Of a stretch of DNA of 64,000 nt, positions 57,088 through 64,000 are shown piece by piece. Below the pieces are notes generated by a model. That model did not search any database. It saw only the letters and a program-made list of their open reading frames with translations, and was not told the origin of the DNA. How positions within the stretch are numbered: position 1 is the first letter of the stretch; each line of letters begins with the position of its first letter. Source of the DNA: CBDAQA01 sp965198865 (GTDB lineage: Bacteria; Planctomycetota; Phycisphaerae; Tepidisphaerales; Tepidisphaeraceae); NCBI GenBank assembly GCA_965198865.1, contig CBDAQA010000018.1, positions 186,001 to 250,000 of the forward strand, in the 5' to 3' direction. The translations under genes and the position numbers were made by a program.

Positions 57088-60051
57088 ATGAGACTCCGCG
57101 CCCTCCCGGCCGTCCTGCTCGCGGTGCTCGTCTCGACCGCCTCCGCCGCCGACACCACCCTGCGGGCCGGGGGCCTCCGGTGCCAGTACCTGGTCGATCC
57201 GCTCGGCATTGACGAGGTGCACCCCTGCCTGAGCTGGACGCTGGAGTCCGCCCAGCGCGGCGCGCACCAGGCGGCCTACCGCGTCATCGTGGCCACCACC
57301 GCGGCGCTGCTCGATGCCGGCACGCCCGACCTGTGGGACAGCGGCCGGGTGGCGTCGGCCGAGCAGTCGCAGGTCGAGTACGCCGGCAAGCCGCTCGCGT
57401 CGCGGCAGCCGTGCGCCTGGCGCGTCCAGGCATGGGCCGATGCCGATCACCCCGGCCCCTGGAGCCCGACTGCCCGGTGGGAGATGGGCCTGCTGTCCCC
57501 CGCCGATTGGCGGTCGAAGTGGGTCTATCCCGCCGCCCCGAAACGCACGGCGACGGTGAACATCGCCAGCGCGACCTACGAGTCGCGCGACCACAAGGTC
57601 AAGAAGGACGTGACGGCCGCCGTCCGCGCCGCCGTGCGCGATGGGGCGCTGAGGATGTCCGTCATCAACGACGCGCTCGGCGGTGACCCGGCCAAGGACG
57701 CGCCGAAGCGGTTGCGGCTGCGCTACACGATCGGCGACGGGCCGGAGGTCGAGCAGGTCTTCGACGAGAAGGCCGCCATCGCCATCCCGCCCGAGCCGCT
57801 GTCGTACCTCCGCCGCTCGTTCCGGGTGGACCGGCCCATCGTCCGCGCCCGCCTCTACGCCACCGCGCTCGGCCTGTACGACCTGCAGGTCAACGGCCAC
57901 CCGGCCGGTGATCATGTCCTCGCCCCCGACTGGACCGACTACAAGAAGCGGGCCCGCTACCAGGTCTACGACGTCACCAAGCTGGTCACCCCCGGCGACA
58001 ACGCAATCGTCGGCACGGTGGCCAACGGCTGGTACGCCGGCCACATCGGCAACGGCGGGTTCCAGTTCTGGGGTTCCCGCCCCTGCATGATGGCCCAGCT
58101 GGAGCTGACCCACGACGACGGCTCGCTCGACACCGTCGCCACTGACGACCGGTGGCTCAGCCACGCCGGCCCCATCCTGGCCACCGACTTCATGCTCGGC
58201 GAGGACTACGACGCCCGCCTCGCCCTGGACGCCTCGGCCCCGACGCTCCGCACCGACGACACCTGGCTGCCCGTCCACGAGCAGGCCGACGGCCTGCCGC
58301 CCGTGCTCAACGCCCAGGTCGACCCGCCGGTGCGCGAGCTGATGACCCTCGAGCCCAAGGCGATGACCGAGCCCGAGCCCGGGCACCACGTGTTCGACCT
58401 CGGCCAGAACATGGTGGGCGTCGCGCGCATCCGCGTCGCCGCCCCGGCGGGGACCAAGGTGACGATCCGCTTTGCCGAGATGCTCAAGCCCGACAAGACG
58501 ATCTACACCGCCAACTACCGCGGCGCGAGGTCGATCGACACGTACGTGTGCCGCGGCGGCGGGGCGGAGACGTGGCAGCCGCGCTTCACGTTCCACGGCT
58601 TCCGCTACGTCGAGCTGACCGGCCTGCCCGGCCGGCCGCTGCCCGACGCCGTCACCGGCGTCGTCCTCGGGTCCGACACGCCGTCGGTCGGCGACTTCGC
58701 CTGCTCCTCGCCCGACATCAACCAGCTCTGGTCCAACATCCGCTGGGGCCAGCGCGGCAACTTCGTCAGCGTCCCCACCGACTGCCCGCAGCGCGACGAG
58801 CGCCTCGGCTGGATGGGCGACGCCCAGGTCTTCGTCGGCACCGCCGTCTACAACGCCGACGTCAGCGCCTTCTTCGACAAGTGGCTGGTCGACGTCGACG
58901 ACGCGCAGCATGCCAACGGCACCTTCCCCGACGTCACGCCCAACGACATGGGCGGCAGCGGCACGCCCGGGTGGGGTGACGCCGGCGTCATCTGCCCCTG
59001 GACCGTCTACCGCGCCTACGGCGACAAGCGCGAGCTCGCCCGCCACCTGCCCGCCATGATGCGCTGGGTCGACTGGTGCCGTGAGCACAGCGTGGACCTC
59101 ATCCGCGAGCACGACCGCGGCAGCGACTACGGCGACTGGCTCGCCATCGGGGCCGACACGTCCAAGGAGCTGCTCGGCACCGCCTACTTCGCCTACGCCG
59201 CCGACCTCGTCTCCCGCAGCGCCAGGGCCGTGGGCGACGACGCCAACGCCGCCAGGTACGCCAAGCTGTTCGACGACGTCAAGGCCGCCTTCAACGCGAG
59301 GTACGTCGGGCCCGACGGCCGGATCAGGGGCGACACGCAGACGGCCTACGCCATGGCGCTCACGTTCAACCTGTTGCCCGACGACCTGCGCGAGGCCGCC
59401 GCCGCCCACCTGGCCCAGGGCGTTCACGCGAAGGCCGATCACCTGTCGACCGGCTTCCTGGGCGTCAGCTACCTGCTCCCGGCGCTCTCCAACGGCGGCC
59501 ACGTTGACGTCGCGTACCGCCTGCTGATGCAGGACACGTTCCCCTCCTGGCTGTTCTCGATCCGCCACGGCGCGACCACCATCTGGGAGCGCTGGGACGG
59601 CTGGACACCCGACAAGGGGTTCCAGAACGCCGGCATGAACTCGTTCAACCACTACTCGCTCGGCTCCTGCGGCCAGTGGCTCTACGAGCAGGTCGCCGGC
59701 ATCGCCCAGCCCCGCGACGGCGTCGCCTTCGCCCGCGTCGACATCCACCCCCACGTCGGCGGCCGCCTCACCAGCGCCGCCGCCCACTACGACTCGGTCC
59801 GCGGCCGCTTCGGCTCCGCCTGGAAGGTCGCCGGCGACCGCATCACGCTCGACGTCACCGTCCCCGCGAACGCGACCGCCACCGTGTACGTCCCCACGTC
59901 CGCCCCGGCTTCCGTCCGCGAGTCCGGCAAGCCCGTCGCCACGGCCGACGGCGTCACCGCCGTCCGGAGCGCCGACGGTGCCGCCGTCGTGGAGATTGGA
60001 TCAGGCAAGTATCACTTCGCCGCAGCCGCGCCCAAGCCCGATCATCCGTGA
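57088..60051 (+). CDS. Secreted alpha-L-rhamnosidase (GH78)
   Basis: The 987-residue product has a signal peptide (LRALPAVLLAVLVSTASA). Next is an N-terminal fibronectin-like domain (RCQYLVDPLGIDEVHPCLSW), rhamnosidase N domains (YLRRSFRVDRPI, LYDLQVNGHPAGD), the B domain (FDLGQNMVGVARIRV) and the six-hairpin catalytic barrel. There CPQRDERLGWMGDAQ has the general-acid region and ATTIWERWDGW the second carboxylate. It would remove terminal alpha-L-rhamnose from polysaccharides or glycosides outside the cell. I take the ATG at 57088, with AAGGA upstream; two in-frame ATGs upstream are possible. It supports rhamnose as substrate of the importer at 44-49 kb. Confidence 0.94.
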   Translation: MRLRALPAVLLAVLVSTASAADTTLRAGGLRCQYLVDPLGIDEVHPCLSWTLESAQRGAHQAAYRVIVATTAALLDAGTPDLWDSGRVASAEQSQVEYAGKPLASRQPCAWRVQAWADADHPGPWSPTARWEMGLLSPADWRSKWVYPAAPKRTATVNIASATYESRDHKVKKDVTAAVRAAVRDGALRMSVINDALGGDPAKDAPKRLRLRYTIGDGPEVEQVFDEKAAIAIPPEPLSYLRRSFRVDRPIVRARLYATALGLYDLQVNGHPAGDHVLAPDWTDYKKRARYQVYDVTKLVTPGDNAIVGTVANGWYAGHIGNGGFQFWGSRPCMMAQLELTHDDGSLDTVATDDRWLSHAGPILATDFMLGEDYDARLALDASAPTLRTDDTWLPVHEQADGLPPVLNAQVDPPVRELMTLEPKAMTEPEPGHHVFDLGQNMVGVARIRVAAPAGTKVTIRFAEMLKPDKTIYTANYRGARSIDTYVCRGGGAETWQPRFTFHGFRYVELTGLPGRPLPDAVTGVVLGSDTPSVGDFACSSPDINQLWSNIRWGQRGNFVSVPTDCPQRDERLGWMGDAQVFVGTAVYNADVSAFFDKWLVDVDDAQHANGTFPDVTPNDMGGSGTPGWGDAGVICPWTVYRAYGDKRELARHLPAMMRWVDWCREHSVDLIREHDRGSDYGDWLAIGADTSKELLGTAYFAYAADLVSRSARAVGDDANAARYAKLFDDVKAAFNARYVGPDGRIRGDTQTAYAMALTFNLLPDDLREAAAAHLAQGVHAKADHLSTGFLGVSYLLPALSNGGHVDVAYRLLMQDTFPSWLFSIRHGATTIWERWDGWTPDKGFQNAGMNSFNHYSLGSCGQWLYEQVAGIAQPRDGVAFARVDIHPHVGGRLTSAAAHYDSVRGRFGSAWKVAGDRITLDVTVPANATATVYVPTSAPASVRESGKPVATADGVTAVRSADGAAVVEIGSGKYHFAAAAPKPDHP

Positions 60052-60069
60052 TCGTGGGCCACGCTTCCC

Positions 60070-60192
60070 CGTGGTGCAGGTTTGCAACCCGTGAAGACCA
60101 AAACCCGCGGCAGACCGTTCCACCCGGATGCCGGATCCGCGCAGGGCTGAGTCGCGTGGGTACACGCCCATTGTTTGCAAACCCGCGCCACG
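60070..60192. repeat. Diverged inverted repeat with TTTGCAA core
   Basis: GTGGTGCAGGTTTGCAACCC (60071-60090) and the complement of TGTTTGCAAACCCGCGCCAC (60172-60191) are similar, about 24 nt with some six mismatches. They lie between the GH78 and monooxygenase genes. Confidence 0.4.
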
Positions 60193-60283
60193 AACGCGTG
60201 CCGCCCCTGGCGAGGTGACCCGCGATCGGACGTTGGCGCAATCCGCTCGTCCCGGATAAGACCAACCGCCGGAGGCCTGTCGC

Positions 60284-61744
60284 ATGCCCTGTCCCGTGCT
60301 CATCGTCGGTGCCGGCCCGGTCGGCCTCATGCTCGCCGCGGAGCTGGCCCGCTTCGGCGTCGCCGTGCGGATCGTCGACAAGGCGACCGCCCGAACCGAC
60401 AAGTCCAAGGCGCTGGTCGTCTGGAGCCGCACGCTCGAGCACCTGGACCGCGCCGGCTGCGGCCCCGCGTTCGTCGCGGCCGGCAGCAAGGTCAACGCCG
60501 CCAACATCGTCGCCGGCGACAGGCGGATCGCCCACATCTCGTTCGACGCCGTCGCCAGCCCCCACCCCTACGCCCTGATGATCCCGCAGAGCGACACCGA
60601 GCGCCTGCTGGAGGAACACCTGAACCGCCTCGGCACCACCGTCGAGCGCGGCGTCGAGCTGACCACCTTCGCCGCCACCGACCATGGCGTGACCGCGACG
60701 CTCCGCCGGGCGGACGGCACGACCGAGGCGATCGGTGCCGACTGGATGGTCGGCTGCGATGGTGCCCACAGCGCCGTCCGCCATGGGATTGGCAAGGGGT
60801 TCGTCGGCGACACGCTGCCCAGCGAGTGGGTCCTGGCCGACGTCCACCTGCACGGCTTGAGGTCCCCGCCCCAGGAGCTCGACCTCTACTGGCACCCCGA
60901 GGGCATGCTCGCCCTGTTCCCGATCTCGCCGGACCGGTACCGCGTCGTCGCCGACGACGGCAGCGTCGGCCCGCACGACCAACGGCCCGAGCCGACGCTG
61001 GCCGACGTGCAGGCGATCCTCGACGACCGCGGCCCCGGCGGGGTGACGGCGTCGGACCCGGCCTGGATCTCGGCGTTCCGCATCAACGAGCGGAAGGTGG
61101 CCGACTACCGGGCCGGCCGCGTGTTCCTCGCCGGCGACGCCGCCCACGTCCACAGCCCCGCCGGCGGGCAGGGCATGAACACCGGCCTGCAGGACGCCGC
61201 CAACCTCGCCTGGAAGCTCGCCCTCGTCTGCCGCTCGACCTGCCGCCCCGACCCGTTGCTTGACAGCTACAGCGCCGAGCGGAGCCCGGTGGCCGCCCAC
61301 GTGCTGGCCGCCGCGGGCCACCTGACCACCGTCGCCGTGCTCACGGGCGGCGCGCTCCAGGCCGTCCGCAACACGCTGGCCAACCTGCTGCTCGGCCTCT
61401 CGCCCCTCCGCCAGATGATGGCCGACGAGCTGACCGAGGTCTCCGTCGGCTACGGTGCCGGCCCCATGGTCCGCGGCACCGACGTCCCCGCCGGTCCCGC
61501 CGCCGGCACCCGCGCCCCCGCCCAGGACGGCTACGGCGACGATCGGCCCCGCTTCACCCTGCACGCCGCCAACGCCCCGGCCCCGCTGCTCGCCCGCTAC
61601 GCCGACCTGCTCGACCCCGTCGTCCGCCCGCCCTTCGCCGACGGCAGCATCTGGCTCGTCCGCCCCGACGGCTACGTCGGCGTCACCGCCCACCTCGATG
61701 GCTGGTTCGCCATCGATGATTACCTGGCCGCCATCGCACGCTGA
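60284..61744 (+). CDS. FAD-dependent monooxygenase (PHBH/phenol hydroxylase type)
   Basis: The 486-residue protein has the FAD-binding GxGxxG motif (LIVGAGPVGLMLAAE), the DG motif VGCDGAHSAVR and the GD motif FLAGDAAHVHSPAGGQGMN, marking class A flavoprotein monooxygenases. C-terminal residues form a thioredoxin-like extension (about 400-486), as in phenol hydroxylase/TetX-related enzymes. These enzymes hydroxylate aromatic or polyketide substrates using NAD(P)H and O2. The substrate is unknown. GGAGG precedes the ATG. No partner gene is adjacent. Confidence 0.9.
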   Translation: MPCPVLIVGAGPVGLMLAAELARFGVAVRIVDKATARTDKSKALVVWSRTLEHLDRAGCGPAFVAAGSKVNAANIVAGDRRIAHISFDAVASPHPYALMIPQSDTERLLEEHLNRLGTTVERGVELTTFAATDHGVTATLRRADGTTEAIGADWMVGCDGAHSAVRHGIGKGFVGDTLPSEWVLADVHLHGLRSPPQELDLYWHPEGMLALFPISPDRYRVVADDGSVGPHDQRPEPTLADVQAILDDRGPGGVTASDPAWISAFRINERKVADYRAGRVFLAGDAAHVHSPAGGQGMNTGLQDAANLAWKLALVCRSTCRPDPLLDSYSAERSPVAAHVLAAAGHLTTVAVLTGGALQAVRNTLANLLLGLSPLRQMMADELTEVSVGYGAGPMVRGTDVPAGPAAGTRAPAQDGYGDDRPRFTLHAANAPAPLLARYADLLDPVVRPPFADGSIWLVRPDGYVGVTAHLDGWFAIDDYLAAIAR

Positions 61745-61768
61745 TCGCCGGTGGCGCGCCGCGGTCGA

Positions 61769-61893
61769 TCAACGTCGCGCGACGCGCTCGTACACCCGCA
61801 GGTAATCCTCGGCCATCCGCCGGACGCCGAACCGCGACTCCGCCTCCGCGCGCACTCGGCGTCGGTCCAGGGACAGCGCTCGCTCGATCGCCG
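61769..61893 (-). pseudogene. 3' remnant of a family-4 glycosyltransferase
   Basis: The minus-strand frame ending at 61769 reads AIERALSLDRRRVRAEAES then RFGVRRMAEDYLRVYERVAR. This wording is the standard C-terminal helix of GT4-type glycosyltransferases. The frame cannot be followed upstream of about 61893, where a different frame takes over. The catalytic part is missing. Confidence 0.65.
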
Positions 61894-62159
61894 CCGGCCG
61901 CCGCGAACACTGTCCCGTGACCCAACCGCTGCAGCAGGTCGTGCCCCAGCGACGCCAGCCGCTCCACGTCGGCGACGTCCTTCGCCAGGCCGTCCTTGCC
62001 CGGCCGCATCAGCGACACCGTCACCCGGCACGCCCACGGCTTGTCGGCCTGCGGCGCGAACGGCATCAGCCCCAGGTCGACCGCCACCGACGTCAGGTGC
62101 GGCACCGTCTCGGTGGCGGCCCGGGTGAACAGGCCCTGCCCCGTAAGATTCTGTCCCAT
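61894..62159 (-). pseudogene. 5' fragment of an unknown gene joined to the GT remnant
   Basis: An ATG at 62159 opens MGQNLTGQGLFTRAATETVP, continuing with WACRVTVSLMRPGKDGLAKD and VERLASLGHDLLQRLGHGTVF. The frame is protein-like to about 61894 and then loses quality where the GT4 remnant starts in another frame. It looks like the N-terminal part of a small gene fused by deletion to a glycosyltransferase tail. The family is not recognised. Confidence 0.4.
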
Positions 62160-62359
62160 GCGTGCCTCAGCTCGCGCTTCGCCCCACGGGCACCGAGAAG
62201 TTCCGATGCCCCGCACGGGCAGCATGCCTGTTCTTGTGTCGACCACGCGCGGTCCTGTGTATAGATTACGGAGTGCATCGGAATGGACGGCGGCGTGATG
62301 GTCCGAGTCTACGCCCGTTGCTTTGACACCCACCGCCACGCCGATTCCAATCGCCGCCG

Positions 62360-63688
62360 ATGAAAGGGTGGAGCGCGCAGTCCGTGCTGCAACTGGCCCC
62401 CGATCCGGCCAGTGCCAAAGCCGGGCAGGGGTTGGCCTCGCCGCGGAAATGGCCGTCGCTCGGCCACGATGGCGAGGCCGTCTGGGGCGAGTGCCAGGGG
62501 AGCGGGGCCAAGCCCTACCAGGTGCAGGTCGAGCTGACCGGCCCCACGTTCAAGTGCTCGTGTCCCAGCCGAAAGTTCCCCTGCAAGCACGGCATCGGCC
62601 TGATGCTGATCTACGCCGCCGACCAGTCGACCAACGGCGAACGGCCGGCGTGGGTGGCCGAGTGGCTGGCGTCACGAGCCGAGCGAGCGGAGAAGAAGCA
62701 GGCAAAGGCGGCCGAACCTCCAAGGCCGATCGACGAGGCGGCCCAGGCGAAGCGACGCGAGAAGCGGCAGGAGCGCGTCGGCGACGGGCTGGCGTCGCTC
62801 AAGGTGTGGGTGAACGACCTGGTCCGCGGCGGCGTCGCCACCGTCCCCACGCGCGGGTACGCCTTCTTCGACGAGCCGGCCCGCCGGATGGTCGACGCCC
62901 AGGCCCCCGGCGTCGCCGCGCGGCTGCAGGCGTTGGGCACCGTCGCCTCCAGCGGCGCCGGGTGGGAGCGCCCGTTCGTCGAGGGGCTCGCGTCGCTGCA
63001 CCTGTTGATCGCCGCCCACGGCCGGCTCGACCAGCTGCCCGAGCAAACGCGGCACGACGTGCGCGCCACGCTCGGCCTGCCGGTGCCGAACGATGAGGTG
63101 CTGGCCGGCCCGCCGGTCCACGACCTGTGGCAGGCCGTGTCGCACGAGGTGACGGTGGAGGACAAGCTCCGCGTGAGCCGAACCTGGCTGTTCGGCACGA
63201 ACACGCGGCGGGTGGCGCTGGTGCTCGCCTTCGCCCACGGCACCCAGCCGCTGTCCACCGTCTTCCGCGCCGGCATGGCCTGCGAGGCCGACCTGTGCTT
63301 CTTCCCCGGCCACTCTCCCCGCGCCGTGGCGAAGGCGGTCGGCACGCCCGAGCGGATCACCGCCGTGGCCGGCATCGACACGCTCGACCAGCTGTGCGAC
63401 CTCGCGTCCACGATGACCGCCGCCCACCCCTGGCTCGGCGAGTTCGCCGTGCCGGTGCGGGCGCTGGTGCCCGTGCGAACCGAGGCCGGGCTGACGTTGG
63501 TGGACCGCGAGAAACGGTCGCTGCCCGCGACGTGCCCCGAGGCTGCGATGTGGTCCCTGCTGGCCCTGTCCGGCGGGCATCCGGTCGACGTGACCGCAGG
63601 GTTTGACGGCGCGAAGGCTAGGCCGTTGGCGGCGATGCACGGCGGCGGGTTCACGTCGCTCGTCATGGGGGAAGGGGTGATGCCGTGA
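62360..63688 (+). CDS. SWIM zinc-finger protein
   Basis: The 442-residue protein has a SWIM zinc finger near the N-terminus with the pattern CxCx6CxH (KCSCPSRKFPCKHGIG, Cys66, Cys68, Cys75, His77). A basic helical linker follows (RAERAEKKQAKAAEPP) and then a long C-terminal region without a known fold motif. SWIM fingers bind DNA or proteins. This long form is known from clusters with DUF5691, MoxR-type AAA+ and VWA proteins. The following gene is DUF5691-like, which supports that setting. The ATG at 62360 is the first good start after the remnant area. Confidence 0.9.
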   Translation: MKGWSAQSVLQLAPDPASAKAGQGLASPRKWPSLGHDGEAVWGECQGSGAKPYQVQVELTGPTFKCSCPSRKFPCKHGIGLMLIYAADQSTNGERPAWVAEWLASRAERAEKKQAKAAEPPRPIDEAAQAKRREKRQERVGDGLASLKVWVNDLVRGGVATVPTRGYAFFDEPARRMVDAQAPGVAARLQALGTVASSGAGWERPFVEGLASLHLLIAAHGRLDQLPEQTRHDVRATLGLPVPNDEVLAGPPVHDLWQAVSHEVTVEDKLRVSRTWLFGTNTRRVALVLAFAHGTQPLSTVFRAGMACEADLCFFPGHSPRAVAKAVGTPERITAVAGIDTLDQLCDLASTMTAAHPWLGEFAVPVRALVPVRTEAGLTLVDREKRSLPATCPEAAMWSLLALSGGHPVDVTAGFDGAKARPLAAMHGGGFTSLVMGEGVMP

Positions 63689-63705
63689 AGATCCCCTCCG
63701 TTCAA

Positions 63706-63779
63706 GCCGAGGGCGGAAGCCCGCGGACGCTGGCCGCGCCGATCGACGTTCAAGCGGTCCGCGGGCTTCCGCCCTCGGC
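63706..63779. repeat. Palindrome between SWIM and DUF5691 genes
   Basis: Perfect 23-bp complementary arms (63706-63728 and 63757-63779; end word GCCGAGGGCGG) with a 28-nt spacer. The element sits in the 127-bp gap inside what looks like an operon. Confidence 0.85.
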
Positions 63780-63815
63780 TGCAACGGTCGCTCGCAACGG
63801 TCGCCGGGGGCAACC

Positions 63816-64000
63816 GTGTTAGACGAACTCGTGAAAACCGCCCTGATCGGCACCGCGCGCGGGCCCGTGCCGCCCGTGGCTGGCCCCGTCGCCGACGCGT
63901 TGTCGTCGCTCACGTCGACCGACGCCGAGTCGAAGCTGCTCGACGCGGTGGCGGTGCTGTCGCGGTACGAGGCGTGCGGCCGCACGCCGGCCGCGGCCGA
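63816..64000 (+). CDS. DUF5691-like protein, 5' part only
   Basis: The frame opens at a GTG (63816) with GGGGG upstream and runs off the right edge after about 61 codons. The start LDELVKTALIGTARGPVPP is the typical N-terminus of DUF5691 proteins, which are helical-repeat proteins found next to SWIM and MoxR/VWA genes. Function is unknown; in such clusters it is thought to belong to a regulated NTP-dependent complex. The rest is needed to confirm it. Confidence 0.75.
   Translation, partial: MLDELVKTALIGTARGPVPPVAGPVADALSSLTSTDAESKLLDAVAVLSRYEACGRTPAAA

Noticed and set aside
55237..59787. Very long open frame on the minus strand (about 1500 codons) opposite the GH38 and GH78 genes
   Set aside because: Its translation is Gly/Val/Arg/Asp low-complexity without motifs, as expected for the antisense of high-G+C coding DNA. 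The plus-strand genes have full domain signatures.

Overview
The window is about 70% G+C, tightly packed with genes on both strands, and has no rRNA, tRNA or CRISPR array that I can see. The gene content suggests a free-living, flagellated, polysaccharide-degrading member of the Planctomycetota, most likely class Phycisphaerae. The reasons are the mix of pseudopilins, a flagellar capping operon, a peptidoglycan division segment (mraY, ftsW), several large secreted glycosidases, a Uma2-family gene and an ISAs1 element, with many dispersed palindromic repeats. The lineage is inferred; only marker genes or whole-genome comparison would prove it.

Left third (1-31 kb). A minus-strand pseudopilin and secretion operon (1-2277) is followed by a TatD-family nuclease, then a minus-strand flagellar operon (small protein, fliD, fliS; 3187-6876). 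Next come a DacB-type D,D-peptidase, a PMT-like membrane glycosyltransferase, a large secreted protein of unknown function and an intact ISAs1-family insertion sequence (13746-15077) with exact 10-bp target duplications. A membrane protein and endonuclease III follow, then a non-secreted clan-A glycosidase-like protein paired with a lectin-like protein. The minus strand from 25.5 to 19.3 kb carries a hypothetical gene, an aldo/keto reductase, mraY, a Uma2 gene, ftsW and a PA14-esterase. A lone nuoC, a hutX-like gene and a three-gene ABC export system downstream of rpsU complete this part.

Middle (32-44 kb). This part holds a hotdog thioesterase, a decayed toxin-like ORF, a secreted GH2 glycosidase, a PTS EIIA, a retropepsin-like protease with a small partner, and a dehydroquinate-synthase-like (EboD-type) enzyme. 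It ends in a six-gene stressosome module (38006-43725): RsbR-like, RsbS, RsbT, an ATPase-phosphatase fusion, an RsbT-like/histidine-kinase fusion, and a receiver-kinase-receiver hybrid. The genes overlap by 4-20 bp and contain no DNA-binding output domain. I consider it the most interesting system in the window.

Right third (44-64 kb). A CUT2-type sugar ABC importer (ATPase, permease, and a permease joined in frame to a binding protein) is followed by a PTS EIIB and an HPr-EI-EIIA fusion with no EIIC. Then come a secreted GH38 alpha-mannosidase-like protein with accessory domains and a GH78 alpha-L-rhamnosidase. Together these suggest release and uptake of a deoxyhexose such as rhamnose. The window ends with an FAD monooxygenase, a patch of gene remnants, and the start of a SWIM zinc-finger / DUF5691 cluster, which in related bacteria usually continues into MoxR-ATPase and VWA genes.

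Intergenic spaces carry at least eight different palindromic or dispersed repeat families. One has inserted in frame into the leader of a pseudopilin gene.
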